Positions 44,730-53,602 of a stretch of DNA of 64,000 bases are shown one piece after another. This DNA is from Flavobacteriaceae bacterium (GTDB lineage Bacteria > Bacteroidota > Bacteroidia > Flavobacteriales > Flavobacteriaceae). How positions within the stretch are numbered: position 1 is the first letter of the stretch; every line of letters begins with the position of its first letter. The translations under genes were made by a program, and so were the position numbers. The stretch is taken from NCBI GenBank assembly GCA_018669795.1, contig JABHSQ010000005.1:310001-374000 (forward strand), written 5' to 3'. The notes below the pieces were generated by a model, which saw only the letters and a list, made by a program, of their open reading frames with translations, searched no databases and was not told the origin of the DNA.

Positions 44730-45755
44730 ATGACAATAGATTTGCGAAGTGATACAGTTACTAAACCTACTCAAGGTATGCTTGATGCGATAATGACCGC
44801 TCAAACTGGAGATGATGTTTACAAGGAAGATCCATCTGTTAATGAATTGGAAAGAAGGTTTGCCGAAACATTTGATATGGAAACTGCTTTGTTTTTTCCA
44901 ACAGGTTCTATGTCTAATCAAGCAGCTATAAAATTACACACGCAACCAGGAGATCAATTAATTTGTGATAAATGGGCCCATGTTTATAATTATGAGGCTG
45001 GTGGTGCTGCATTTAATAGTGGAGTTACTTGTAATTTAATTGATGGAGAACGTGGAATGATAACTGCAAAAGCAATTGAAGCGGGGATCAGTCCTATTTC
45101 AAATTATCACACCGCAAATACAACTTTAGTTTGTTTAGAGAATACCACCAATAAAGGGGGTGGAGCTTGTTATGATTTTAATGAATTTAAAAAAGTAAGA
45201 CAGGTTTGTGATGATTATGGATTGGGCTTGCACCTAGATGGTGCTCGATTAATGAATGCTATTGTTGCAAAAAATGAAGATCCTAAAGATTATGGTAAGA
45301 CTTTCGATTCTATTTCAATTTGTTTAAGTAAAGGCTTGGGAACTCCTATGGGAACAATTTTATTAGGGACTAATGACCTTATGAAACGGTCGATAAGAAT
45401 TCGTAAAATATTAGGAGGAGCAATGCGACAAATAGGGTTGATGGCCGCAGCGGGTTTATATGCATTAGACCATCAAGTAGACCGTTTAGCGTTGGACCAT
45501 GAAAAGGCTAAAGAAATAGCAAGAACTTTGGAGGGGGTTTCTTTTGTAAAAAAGGTAGAACCTACAGAAACCAATATTGTTATTTTTAATGTAGTGGATG
45601 AATTATCAAAAGACAAGTTTGTAAACGATATGCTGCTAAAGCACATTAAAATTAGTGATATGGGTCAGGGAAAATTGCGGATGGTAACTCATTTGGATTA
45701 TTCAGATGCGATGCATGAAATCGTATTAGAAGCCATTAATAATTATCAGTTTTAG
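44730..45755 (+). CDS. ltaE: low-specificity L-threonine aldolase
   Basis: A 341-aa PLP fold-type I enzyme cleaving threonine to glycine and acetaldehyde. I use ATG 44730 (MTIDLRSDTVTKPTQGML), the family start; the ORF track adds 22 codons overlapping the upstream gene. TGDDVYKEDPSVNELE, LHLDGARLMNAIV and SICLSKGLGTPMGTILLG (PLP lysine) and MRQIGLMAAAGLYAL are diagnostic. Confidence 0.95.
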   Translation: MTIDLRSDTVTKPTQGMLDAIMTAQTGDDVYKEDPSVNELERRFAETFDMETALFFPTGSMSNQAAIKLHTQPGDQLICDKWAHVYNYEAGGAAFNSGVTCNLIDGERGMITAKAIEAGISPISNYHTANTTLVCLENTTNKGGGACYDFNEFKKVRQVCDDYGLGLHLDGARLMNAIVAKNEDPKDYGKTFDSISICLSKGLGTPMGTILLGTNDLMKRSIRIRKILGGAMRQIGLMAAAGLYALDHQVDRLALDHEKAKEIARTLEGVSFVKKVEPTETNIVIFNVVDELSKDKFVNDMLLKHIKISDMGQGKLRMVTHLDYSDAMHEIVLEAINNYQF

Positions 45756-45942
45756 AACAGATCCATTCTGAAATTTTTCGATATTATTTTTCTAAAGGCA
45801 AGATCGAACCTGTTTTGTTAATTTAATTAACTTGAACTTCATTTAGTACAATCATAATCTTTGTAAAACTTTCAACCAAATAACAATATTTAAATTTAAA
45901 CAGAATCAGTATATTGTAATCAAACTCATTAATAAATTCAAG

Positions 45943-48078
45943 ATGAAAAAAACAATCATTATTTCGATGGTAAGCCTTATTTTTGCCACCTCTTGTAAAA
46001 ACGAAGAACATTCAAAAAAAAATATGGATATAAAAGCTCCAAAAGCAGAAAAGATTGAAAAGCATTTAGAAAAGCATGGTGATGTGAGAATCGATAATTA
46101 TTATTGGTTAAATCAGCGTGAAAATGAAGAGGTAATAGATTATTTGGAACGTGAAAATGATTATTACGAAAAGAAAACAGCCCATACAAATGATTTTCAA
46201 AAGGATTTGTTTGAGGAAATGAAAAGCCGAATCAAGGAAGATGATGAATCTGTACCTTATAAATATAACGGCTATTATTACATTACAAAATTCGAAACAG
46301 GAAAGGATTATCCAATTTATACCCGAAAAAAAGATAGCTTGGGAGCCGCTGAAGAATTATTGTTTAATGTAAATGAGATGGCTGAGGGGCATTCGTATTA
46401 TAGTTTATCTGGTTTAAATGTCAGTCCTGATAATACAAAAGTTTCGTTTGGAGTAGATACCCTAAGCAGAAGAAATTATACCATTTATATAAAAGATTTG
46501 CTAACCGGAGAATTATTGGATGAAAACATTTCACTTACTACCGGCGGTGCTACTTGGGCAAATGATAATAAGACCTTGTTTTATACTCAAAATGATGAAC
46601 AAACATTGCGTTCAAATAAAATATTTAGACATCGTTTAGGGTCTTCAGTAGAAAAAGATGAGTTAATTTTTACGGAAGATGATGACACATTTGGAACCTT
46701 TGTTTATAAAACAAAGTCTAATAAGTTTATTGTAATTGGTAGTTATAGTACGCTAAGCTCTGCATATAGAATACTTAATGCCGATACTCCTTTTGACGAT
46801 TTTAAAATATTTCAGCCTAGGGTTAGAGGATTGGAATATACTATTTCTCATTATGATGACTCCTTTTATGTGTTAACTAATAAAGACGGAGCTACTAACT
46901 TTAAATTAATGAAGACTCCAGATAGCCAAACAACGACGGATAATTGGGTGGATATGATCCCACATCGGGAAGATGTTCTATTAGAAGATATAGAGATATT
47001 TAAAGATTATTATGTAATCACTGAAAGAAAGAACGGATTAAATAAAATTAAAATTATAGCATGGGATGGAACAAATGAGTATTATTTGCCTTTCGAAAAT
47101 GAAACCTATACCGCCTATCCATCTGTCAATCCAGAATTTGATTCCAAGGTGCTTCGTTATGTTTATAACTCTTTAACAACTCCTTCATCCATAATTGATT
47201 TTAATATGGAAACAAAAGAACAAAAAGTATTAAAGGAAGCAGAAGTATTAGGAGGAGATTTTAATAAAAATAATTACGATTCAAAAAGAGTATGGGCTAC
47301 TGCTGAAGACGGTACAAAAATACCTGTTTCGATGGTCTATAGAAAAGGAATGAAAATGAATGGAAAAAATCCATTATTATTATATGCTTATGGTTCATAC
47401 GGAAGTACGGTAGACCCTTATTTCTCAACAGTTAGGCTAAGTTTGTTAGACCGAGGGTTTATTTTTGCGATTGCGCATGTTAGGGGTAGTGAGTATTTAG
47501 GAAGAAACTGGTATGAAGATGGAAAGTTATTTAATAAAAAAAATACCTTTACTGATTTTGTAGATGTTTCAAAATATTTAATTGAAGAAAAATATACTTC
47601 TTCAGATCATTTATATGCAAATGGAGGATCCGCAGGTGGTTTGCTAATGGGGGCAATCACCAATATGGCACCTGAACTCTATAATGGGGTTATAGCTGCA
47701 GTTCCTTTTGTAGATGTAACTACAACGATGTTGGATGACACAATTCCGCTAACCACTGGTGAATATGACGAGTGGGGAAACCCCAATGAAAAAGAATATT
47801 ATAAATACATGACTTCTTATTCTCCTTACGACCAAGTAGTGGAAAAGGCATATCCTAATTTACTTGTAACAACAGGCTTGCATGATTCTCAAGTACAATA
47901 TTGGGAACCAGCTAAGTGGGTTGCTAAGTTAAGAGATATGAAAACTGACGATAATTTGTTATTGCTTCATATTAATATGGATGCTGGTCATGGTGGTGCT
48001 TCTGGACGTTTTAATGCCTTAAAAAAGTACGCTAGATCATATGCTTTTTTATTAGATTTAGAAGGTATTAAGGACTAG
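45943..48078 (+). CDS. S9A prolyl-oligopeptidase-type peptidase (oligopeptidase B-like), lipoprotein
   Basis: A 711-aa serine peptidase. The N-terminus is a lipoprotein signal (MKKTIIISMVSLIFATSCKNEE, Cys18). RIDNYYWLNQRENEEVIDYLERENDYYE is the oligopeptidase B opening, followed by a beta-propeller, then the hydrolase domain with S563 in GGSAGG, D648 in GLHDSQV and H683 in DAGHGG. The triad is complete. It would degrade short peptides at the periplasmic face. Confidence 0.94.
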   Translation: MKKTIIISMVSLIFATSCKNEEHSKKNMDIKAPKAEKIEKHLEKHGDVRIDNYYWLNQRENEEVIDYLERENDYYEKKTAHTNDFQKDLFEEMKSRIKEDDESVPYKYNGYYYITKFETGKDYPIYTRKKDSLGAAEELLFNVNEMAEGHSYYSLSGLNVSPDNTKVSFGVDTLSRRNYTIYIKDLLTGELLDENISLTTGGATWANDNKTLFYTQNDEQTLRSNKIFRHRLGSSVEKDELIFTEDDDTFGTFVYKTKSNKFIVIGSYSTLSSAYRILNADTPFDDFKIFQPRVRGLEYTISHYDDSFYVLTNKDGATNFKLMKTPDSQTTTDNWVDMIPHREDVLLEDIEIFKDYYVITERKNGLNKIKIIAWDGTNEYYLPFENETYTAYPSVNPEFDSKVLRYVYNSLTTPSSIIDFNMETKEQKVLKEAEVLGGDFNKNNYDSKRVWATAEDGTKIPVSMVYRKGMKMNGKNPLLLYAYGSYGSTVDPYFSTVRLSLLDRGFIFAIAHVRGSEYLGRNWYEDGKLFNKKNTFTDFVDVSKYLIEEKYTSSDHLYANGGSAGGLLMGAITNMAPELYNGVIAAVPFVDVTTTMLDDTIPLTTGEYDEWGNPNEKEYYKYMTSYSPYDQVVEKAYPNLLVTTGLHDSQVQYWEPAKWVAKLRDMKTDDNLLLLHINMDAGHGGASGRFNALKKYARSYAFLLDLEGIKD

Positions 48079-48093
48079 TTAATATTTTTATTG

Positions 48094-48101
48094 TAAATTT
48101 G
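48094..48101 (+). promoter_or_regulatory. -7 box upstream of the cysteine-synthase-like gene
   Basis: TAAATTTG matches TAnnTTTG 53 bp before the ATG at 48155. The -33 element is not recognisable. Confidence 0.4.
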
Positions 48102-48154
48102 TTACGTTAAAAAACAATGATTTTTAATCATATCTTTAAAAAGAGATCGCTTGT

Positions 48155-49192
48155 ATGAAAGAAGATTTAAATGTCTATGACAATATGTTAGCACTTATAG
48201 GAAATACTCCTTTAATTAAGCTTAACAAGATTACTTCTAAATTTAAAGGTACCTTCTATGCAAAAGTAGAGGGTTTCAATCCAGGGCATTCTTCTAAAGA
48301 CAGAATTGCACTGTATATTATTGAAGAAGCCGAAAGAAAAGGAATTTTAAAACCCGGCGATACTATTATTGAAACTACCAGTGGTAATACTGGATTTAGT
48401 TTAGCGATGGTAAGTATTATAAAAGGCTATAAATGTATACTAGCGGTAAGTTCAAAATCATCTCCAGATAAAATTGACATGCTTAAAACAATGGGAGCAG
48501 AGGTTTATGTTTGCCCGGCTCATGTTCCTGCTGATGATCCAAAATCGTATTACGAAGTAGCTAAGAGATTACATAAAGAAACAAAAGATTCTATATATAT
48601 CAATCAATATTTTAATGAATTAAATATTGAAGCACATTACAATTCTACAGGTCCAGAAATTTGGAAACAAACAGAAGGTAAAATTACTCACCTAGTTGCA
48701 TGTAGTGGTACGGGTGGTACAATATCTGGAATTGCTCGTTATTTAAAAGAACAAAGTAGTGAGGTAACTATTATTGGTATTGATGCATACGGTTCAGTGC
48801 TAAAAAAATACCATGAAACCAAAGAATTTGACAAAGGTGAAATATACCCTTATCGAATTGAAGGATTGGGTAAAAACTTAATTCCATCTGCAACAGATTT
48901 TGATCAGATTGATCGTTTTGTAAAAGTAACTGATGAAGGAAGTGCTCATGCCGCCAGAGAAATTGCTAGTAATGAAGGATTATTTGTTGGGTATACAAGT
49001 GGAGCTACCATCGAAGGTTTAAAAATACTTAATAAGGAAGAGGTTTTTGATAAAGACAGTGTTGTCGTAGTCGTTTTTCCTGATCATGGCTCCCGTTATA
49101 TGAGTAAAGTATACAGTGATAAATGGATGGAACAACAAGGCTTTTTTGACAATAAAAAAACAGATGTTTCAGAAATTAACTACGTGAAATAA
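48155..49192 (+). CDS. cysteine-synthase-family PLP enzyme, proposed cysteate synthase
   Basis: A 345-aa fold-type II PLP enzyme. K48 in [14 protein letters not shown] is the PLP lysine, [12 protein letters not shown] binds the substrate carboxylate, and [15 protein letters not shown] the phosphate. Family members make cysteine, cystathionine or cysteate. Here the next gene is an AOS-family acyltransferase. That pairing is what I recall of the capnine sulfonolipid pathway, where cysteate is made from phosphoserine and sulfite and then acylated. The cysteate role is inference. A plain cysteine synthase is the alternative. A terminator separates it from the next gene. Confidence 0.78.
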   Translation: MKEDLNVYDNMLALIGNTPLIKLNKITSKFKGTFYAKVEGFNPGHSSKDRIALYIIEEAERKGILKPGDTIIETTSGNTGFSLAMVSIIKGYKCILAVSSKSSPDKIDMLKTMGAEVYVCPAHVPADDPKSYYEVAKRLHKETKDSIYINQYFNELNIEAHYNSTGPEIWKQTEGKITHLVACSGTGGTISGIARYLKEQSSEVTIIGIDAYGSVLKKYHETKEFDKGEIYPYRIEGLGKNLIPSATDFDQIDRFVKVTDEGSAHAAREIASNEGLFVGYTSGATIEGLKILNKEEVFDKDSVVVVVFPDHGSRYMSKVYSDKWMEQQGFFDNKKTDVSEINYVK

Positions 49193-49216
49193 TATATTAA
49201 TTATATAGATAATTAT

Positions 49217-49243
49217 AAAGCCACTATTTATAGTGGCTTTTTT
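49217..49243 (+). terminator. rho-independent terminator
   Basis: AAAGCCACTA-TTTA-TAGTGGCTTT is a perfect 10-bp stem followed by more T. It ends the cysteine-synthase-like transcript. Confidence 0.85.
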
Positions 49244-49292
49244 GATGTCAATTTCTTACAAAAAAGTTGATGGTCATATAGTAAAAAAGCAG

Positions 49293-49300
49293 TATTTTTG
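49293..49300 (+). promoter_or_regulatory. -7 box upstream of the AOS-family gene
   Basis: TATTTTTG fits TAnnTTTG; a TTG at 49267-49269 lies 23 bases before it, slightly long for the consensus. The ATG follows 23 bp downstream. Confidence 0.5.
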
Positions 49301-49323
49301 TATATACACTTAAACTTACTAAA

Positions 49324-50586
49324 ATGGCGAAAGATTTATTCGATAAGATATATAAGAGCAAGGGGCCTTTAGGAAAATGGGCAGAAGTAGCGGAAGGTTA
49401 TTTTGTGTTTCCTAAATTAGAAGGACCAATTTCTAACCGCATGAAATTCCAAGGGAAAGAAGTAATTACTTGGAGTATCAACGATTATCTTGGATTAGCA
49501 AATCACCCAGAGGTAAGAAAAGTCGATGCTGAGGCAGGTATTAAATATGGTTCTGCTTACCCAATGGGTGCTAGAATGATGAGTGGTCATACAGACCTTC
49601 ATGATCAATTACAAGATGAGTTAGCAGAATTTGTAAATAAAGAAGCTGCTTATTTATTAAATTTTGGCTACCAAGGGATTGTATCTTCTATTGATGCTTT
49701 AGTTTCAAAAGACGATGTAATTGTCTATGATGTTGATGCGCATGCATGTATTATAGATGGAGTTCGTTTGCATTTAGGAAAGCGTTTTACTTATAAGCAT
49801 AATGACTTAGAAAGCATTGAAAAAAACCTTCAACGAGCTACTAAAATGGCGAAAGTAAGTGGTGGAGGTATACTATTAATTTCAGAAGGAGTTTTCGGAA
49901 TGCGTGGAGAACAAGGAAGATTAAAAGAAATTGTTGCTCTTAAGAAAAAGTATAACTTTCGATTGTTTGTAGACGATGCGCACGGTTTTGGTACCCTAGG
50001 TAAAACTGGAGCTGGAGCTGGAGAAGAACAAGGAGTGCAAGACGATATTGATATCTATTTTGCAACCTTTGCAAAGTCTATGGCGAGTACAGGTGCTTTT
50101 ATTGCTGCTGAAGAAGAAATAATCAACTACTTAAAATACAATATGCGTTCACAAATGTTTGCTAAATCTTTGCAAATGCAGTTAGTAGTTGGAGCATTAA
50201 AACGTTTGGATATGTTGCGTACGATGCCAGAGTTAAAAGACAAGCTCTGGGAAAATGTAAGAGCATTACAAGGAGGTCTTAAAGAAAGAGGATTTGACAT
50301 CGGAACTACACAATCTTGTGTAACTCCTGTTTATCTTAAAGGCTCTGTACCTGAAGCTATGGCATTGGTAAAAGATTTACGCGAAAATCATGGAATTTTC
50401 TGTTCTATTGTTGTGTACCCAGTAATTCCGAAAGGACTTATATTATTGCGTATGATTCCAACAACTACCCATACTTTAGAAGATGTTGATTTAACATTAA
50501 AGGCGTTTTCAGCAATAAGAGAACGACTAGAAAATGGTACTTATAAAAGACTTTCTGCTGCAGTTGCTGCTGCTTTTGGAGAGTAG
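49324..50586 (+). CDS. alpha-oxoamine synthase, proposed cysteate (or serine) acyltransferase
   Basis: A 420-aa fold-type I PLP enzyme of the AOS family, which condenses an amino acid with an acyl thioester and releases CO2. VDDAHGFGTLGKTGAGAGEEQG and the PLP lysine K251 in ATFAKSMASTGAF are family hallmarks, close to serine palmitoyltransferase. SINDYLGLANHPEV is the N-terminal block. With a cysteine-synthase paralogue upstream I propose cysteate acyltransferase for capnine-type sulfonolipids. Serine palmitoyltransferase or 2-amino-3-ketobutyrate ligase remain possible. It is preceded by its own promoter box. Confidence 0.8.
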   Translation: MAKDLFDKIYKSKGPLGKWAEVAEGYFVFPKLEGPISNRMKFQGKEVITWSINDYLGLANHPEVRKVDAEAGIKYGSAYPMGARMMSGHTDLHDQLQDELAEFVNKEAAYLLNFGYQGIVSSIDALVSKDDVIVYDVDAHACIIDGVRLHLGKRFTYKHNDLESIEKNLQRATKMAKVSGGGILLISEGVFGMRGEQGRLKEIVALKKKYNFRLFVDDAHGFGTLGKTGAGAGEEQGVQDDIDIYFATFAKSMASTGAFIAAEEEIINYLKYNMRSQMFAKSLQMQLVVGALKRLDMLRTMPELKDKLWENVRALQGGLKERGFDIGTTQSCVTPVYLKGSVPEAMALVKDLRENHGIFCSIVVYPVIPKGLILLRMIPTTTHTLEDVDLTLKAFSAIRERLENGTYKRLSAAVAAAFGE

Positions 50587-50593
50587 TTTTTAT

Positions 50594-50968
50594 TTATTTT
50601 GGTTCTATAATAAGAAAAATTGCAGTGCTGTCACCAATATTTAGTACTTCATGCCATTTGGTGCCTTTACTGTTAAAATAACTGCCAGTTTCCACCTTAA
50701 TTTCTCTTGTACCCGTGGTATCTTTTATTCTAAAAGTACTTCCAGCAAGAGTATATCCAAAGTGTGGTAGGTGAAAATGACGTTCATGACCAACACCAGG
50801 AGCAAAAGTACATTTTAGGATTCTTTGCGATGTGTTATCTTCTAATAATTCGCACACACTTTCTCCTTTCCATCCTGCAATTAATGGATCTGGAAGTGAT
50901 GAGTCCGGTTTACAGGAAATAAAAAATAGCACCAAATAAATTAAGTAATTCTGTTTTTTAAAAAACAT
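50594..50968 (-). CDS. cupin-domain lipoprotein
   Basis: A 124-aa protein with lipoprotein signal (NYLIYLVLFFISCKPD, Cys at 19). The single cupin domain has HERHFHLPHFGYTLAG, giving several His metal ligands, and GSYFNSKGTKWHEVLNIG with the later His. It is a small metal-binding beta barrel, likely at a membrane face. The substrate is unknown. It ends seven bases from the convergent AOS-family gene and follows the GNAT gene by 9 bp. Confidence 0.75.
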   Translation of the reverse strand: MFFKKQNYLIYLVLFFISCKPDSSLPDPLIAGWKGESVCELLEDNTSQRILKCTFAPGVGHERHFHLPHFGYTLAGSTFRIKDTTGTREIKVETGSYFNSKGTKWHEVLNIGDSTAIFLIIEPK

Positions 50969-50977
50969 CTGTATGTG

Positions 50978-52096
50978 TTATAGTTGAATTCTGAAGGTAC
51001 TTCGTTCCTTATGTTTTACAGGACTGTTATCCTTCCATAATTGCTGTACAGCAATATTTTCTTCAAGTTCAGGATTGGTTTCTGTTTGAACAATTCCTTT
51101 TTTCCTGAAAATAGCACCCATTTCTTCAAATATTATTGCCGTAACCCCTTTTCCTTGATATTCTGGATCAACCCCAATCAAATAAAATGCAGCTGTATCA
51201 TTCTTTTTTTGAGCCATCATTAAATGATACCATCCAAAAGGGAATAAAGAACCATTAGCCTTTTTTAACGCTTTTGAAAATGAGGGCATTACTATGGAGA
51301 AGGCGATTAAATTTTTATTTTTATCCAAAATACAAGTAATGTATTCTGGATTGATAAAATTAAAATATTTTTCTTTATAATGATCTATTTGGTATTGTTG
51401 TATAGGAACAAAAGTTTGCAGTGAATTATAAGTTTTATTTAATAATTCAAACATGTCATCTACATAAGGTAATATGCTTTTCTTTTTTTTAAATCGAATT
51501 ACTTCTAAACTATATTTCTCTTTAATAATACTTGAAAATCTTTTAACTTTAGCAGAAGTTTCACTGGGATTATACAATTTAAATTCTACCCAAGTTGCTT
51601 GTTTTTCGTAACCTAAAGTCTTTAAATGTGCTGCATAATAGGGGTATTGATACCAGGTGATCATTGTATTTAATTCCTCATAGCCATAGGTTAAGATTCC
51701 AGCTTTTTCCATATTAGAAAAACCGACAGGGCCCTCTGCATATTCAAGATTGTTCTCTTTGCCAATATCGTATGCCTTTTGCAATAATGCTTTGGTTACG
51801 GCTATGTCATCAATCATATCTAACCAACCAAATCTCACTTTTTTCTTCCGGAGTTCGTTGATTTCAATATGATTAATAATAACCGCAATGCGGCCCACAA
51901 TTTTACCTTCTTTATAAGCTAGAAAATAAGTTGCTTCTGCATTTTTAAAAACAGGGTTATTAACCTTATCTAAGGTTTCCATCTCATCCTTGGTGAGTGG
52001 TGGTACCCAGTATTTACAATCTTTATATAAATCGAAAGGAAATTTTACGAATTGTAATAATTTCTTTTTCGATGTTATTTCTTTTACGTCAATCAT
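50978..52096 (-). CDS. GNAT-type N-acyltransferase-like protein
   Basis: A 372-aa protein whose C-terminal half holds a GNAT acyl-CoA loop (YLIGVDPEYQGKGVTAIIFEEMG) and the N-terminal half a second GNAT-like half (KEGKIVGRIAVIINHIEINE). AEGPVGFSNMEKAGILTYGYEELNTMITWYQYPYYA is a conserved middle block. It is a Bacteroidota family of unknown substrate. It faces the proposed sulfonolipid genes, so N-acylation of capnine is a testable idea but not shown. It runs in the same direction as the outer-membrane gene upstream and the cupin gene downstream. Confidence 0.72.
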   Translation of the reverse strand: MIDVKEITSKKKLLQFVKFPFDLYKDCKYWVPPLTKDEMETLDKVNNPVFKNAEATYFLAYKEGKIVGRIAVIINHIEINELRKKKVRFGWLDMIDDIAVTKALLQKAYDIGKENNLEYAEGPVGFSNMEKAGILTYGYEELNTMITWYQYPYYAAHLKTLGYEKQATWVEFKLYNPSETSAKVKRFSSIIKEKYSLEVIRFKKKKSILPYVDDMFELLNKTYNSLQTFVPIQQYQIDHYKEKYFNFINPEYITCILDKNKNLIAFSIVMPSFSKALKKANGSLFPFGWYHLMMAQKKNDTAAFYLIGVDPEYQGKGVTAIIFEEMGAIFRKKGIVQTETNPELEENIAVQQLWKDNSPVKHKERSTFRIQL

Positions 52097-52108
52097 AAAA
52101 TATTAATG

Positions 52109-53146
52109 CTAATTTAATCCATCAGCTTCTGTATCTAGATTATTTTTTCGTTTACTTTTTTTTTTCTTTGTTTTCTTTTTCGTGCTTTTTTTTTCTTTTT
52201 TTTTCTTTTCTCTACCAGCCTTGCCTTTATCTTCTATATATTCATCTTTTTTATGCATGTCAAATCTATAAGAAACACCAAATCTACCATATAATCTAGA
52301 CGGAGTGTCTTTAAAATTTAATAAGATAGATGCATCTATTTGAAAATTTTTATTTACTAAATAGGTGGCACCACCCCTAAATAGTTGATCTGCATAAAAA
52401 TCACTTTTTATCCCTTGATTTTCTATAAAAGCAGCTAGTTTGGCATTGAATGTATGTGTTAAGGTTAAAATATAAGAATAGGATTTTTCATCCAGTGTAA
52501 ATCGTTCACCGATAAGATTGATGATAAAAACCCAACTTCCCCAATTGTTTTGAGTCGCAATCGCAACTGTTGGACTTATCTCCATTCCAGTTTCTACCTC
52601 TTCATTAAATAGAGTTAATTGAGTGTCAGGAATATGGGTTAAAGGGTTATCTGCTTGATCAAAATTTGCTCCAGCATAAATAGACATAGCTGGAATTAAA
52701 TCCTTCCAGTGAAAACCATTATTAGCTTTCCAACTATATAGATTTGGTTTTTCTAAAGCTTTTTTACGGTAGGGATCAAAAAATAAATATTTTGCTCCTA
52801 AGGTATTAGAGTTAAAATTACGTTCGGTATAAGTGCTTTGACTTTCTAACAATGTTTTTGAATTGGACTGATAGGCCCCAATTAAACTAATTTCTAATTC
52901 TTCTTTCCAGACTCCATATCTTATTTCATAATCAATAATAAAAGCGCTGGTTTCTGTATTTAAAAGGGAATGCTCTTCTTTACCCAACCCAAAACCTGCT
53001 TCAAATTGAAGGATTTGTTTACCTACCGAAAAAGCTCCTTGAGAGAAACCAGGTCTGTTGGAGTTGATCGTCTCCGTATATTGAGCAAATAGAGATAAAT
53101 AACTGAATAATAAAAGAAAAAATATTCCAGTTTGTTTAATTTTCAT
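52109..53146 (-). CDS. outer-membrane transporter-like beta-barrel with a Lys-rich tail
   Basis: A 345-aa protein. The start at ATG 53146 (MKIKQTGIFFLLLFSYLSLFAQ, signal peptide) is preferred to 53167, since the TATCTTTG box at 53172-53165 would place the transcript start inside the longer version. NSNRPGFSQGAFSVGKQILQFEAGFG begins a barrel of the phenol-degradation-transporter type (PF13557-like). The barrel is followed by about 40 residues dominated by Lys (KKKKEKKSTKKKTKKKKSKRKNN), unusual for an outer-membrane protein. Substrate unknown. Confidence 0.78.
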   Translation of the reverse strand: MKIKQTGIFFLLLFSYLSLFAQYTETINSNRPGFSQGAFSVGKQILQFEAGFGLGKEEHSLLNTETSAFIIDYEIRYGVWKEELEISLIGAYQSNSKTLLESQSTYTERNFNSNTLGAKYLFFDPYRKKALEKPNLYSWKANNGFHWKDLIPAMSIYAGANFDQADNPLTHIPDTQLTLFNEEVETGMEISPTVAIATQNNWGSWVFIINLIGERFTLDEKSYSYILTLTHTFNAKLAAFIENQGIKSDFYADQLFRGGATYLVNKNFQIDASILLNFKDTPSRLYGRFGVSYRFDMHKKDEYIEDKGKAGREKKKKEKKSTKKKTKKKKSKRKNNLDTEADGLN

Positions 53147-53164
53147 AGGATATTCGGTTAAACT

Positions 53165-53172
53165 CAAAGATA
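53165..53172 (-). promoter_or_regulatory. -7 box of the outer-membrane/GNAT/cupin unit
   Basis: The minus strand reads TATCTTTG, matching TAnnTTTG. The predicted start point is about 53158, so the ATG at 53146 would have a very short leader. Confidence 0.5.
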
Positions 53173-53225
53173 TAAATTTATCATTTATTTAATAGTAGTT
53201 TTTCTTAAATTATATATTCTATTTG

Positions 53226-53233
53226 TATTTTTG
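53226..53233 (+). promoter_or_regulatory. -7 box of the DUF4834-YfhO unit
   Basis: TATTTTTG fits TAnnTTTG 12 bp before ATG 53245 and 21 bp before ATG 53254. The short distance favours the second ATG. Confidence 0.45.
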
Positions 53234-53253
53234 AGCATACTTTAATGATTGCT

Positions 53254-53523
53254 ATGAATTCCTTTTTACAAACGATATTAATTATACTTCTGGTATACTA
53301 TGGTTTAAAAATTGTTTTTAAATTTTTTAAGCCATATTTGATAAAATATATTGCAAAAAAAGCGAGTGATCGCTTCGGGCAACCTTTTGGGAATGATCCT
53401 TTTAATAATACTTCTAGAAAAAAAGAGGATGAGGGTGTAATTAGTATTGATAAATCAAATGCAAACACAAAAACATCCAATCCTAAAGTTGGTGAGTACG
53501 TAGATTATGAAGAGCTGGAGTAA
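53254..53523 (+). CDS. DUF4834 family small membrane protein
   Basis: An 89-aa protein with one N-terminal membrane helix (FLQTILIILLVYYGLKIVFKFF) followed by PYLIKYIAKKASDRFGQPFG and a polar tail ending VGEYVDYEELE, as in DUF4834. I prefer ATG 53254 over 53245 because the -7 box leaves almost no leader for the first. It is the first gene before YfhO, an arrangement typical of Bacteroidota. Function unknown. Confidence 0.85.
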   Translation: MNSFLQTILIILLVYYGLKIVFKFFKPYLIKYIAKKASDRFGQPFGNDPFNNTSRKKEDEGVISIDKSNANTKTSNPKVGEYVDYEELE

Positions 53524-53602
53524 CTATAAATATGTTCTCATCTTATTTATTTAAAGGAACTGCATAATTTTTCATAAATTACCCATTTATTATTTAAAAT
53601 AC

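Noticed and set aside
45823-46011. Minus-strand 62-aa frame upstream of the peptidase gene
   Set aside because: Overlaps the start of a well-supported gene, no start-site signals, Phe/Asn/Tyr-rich composition.
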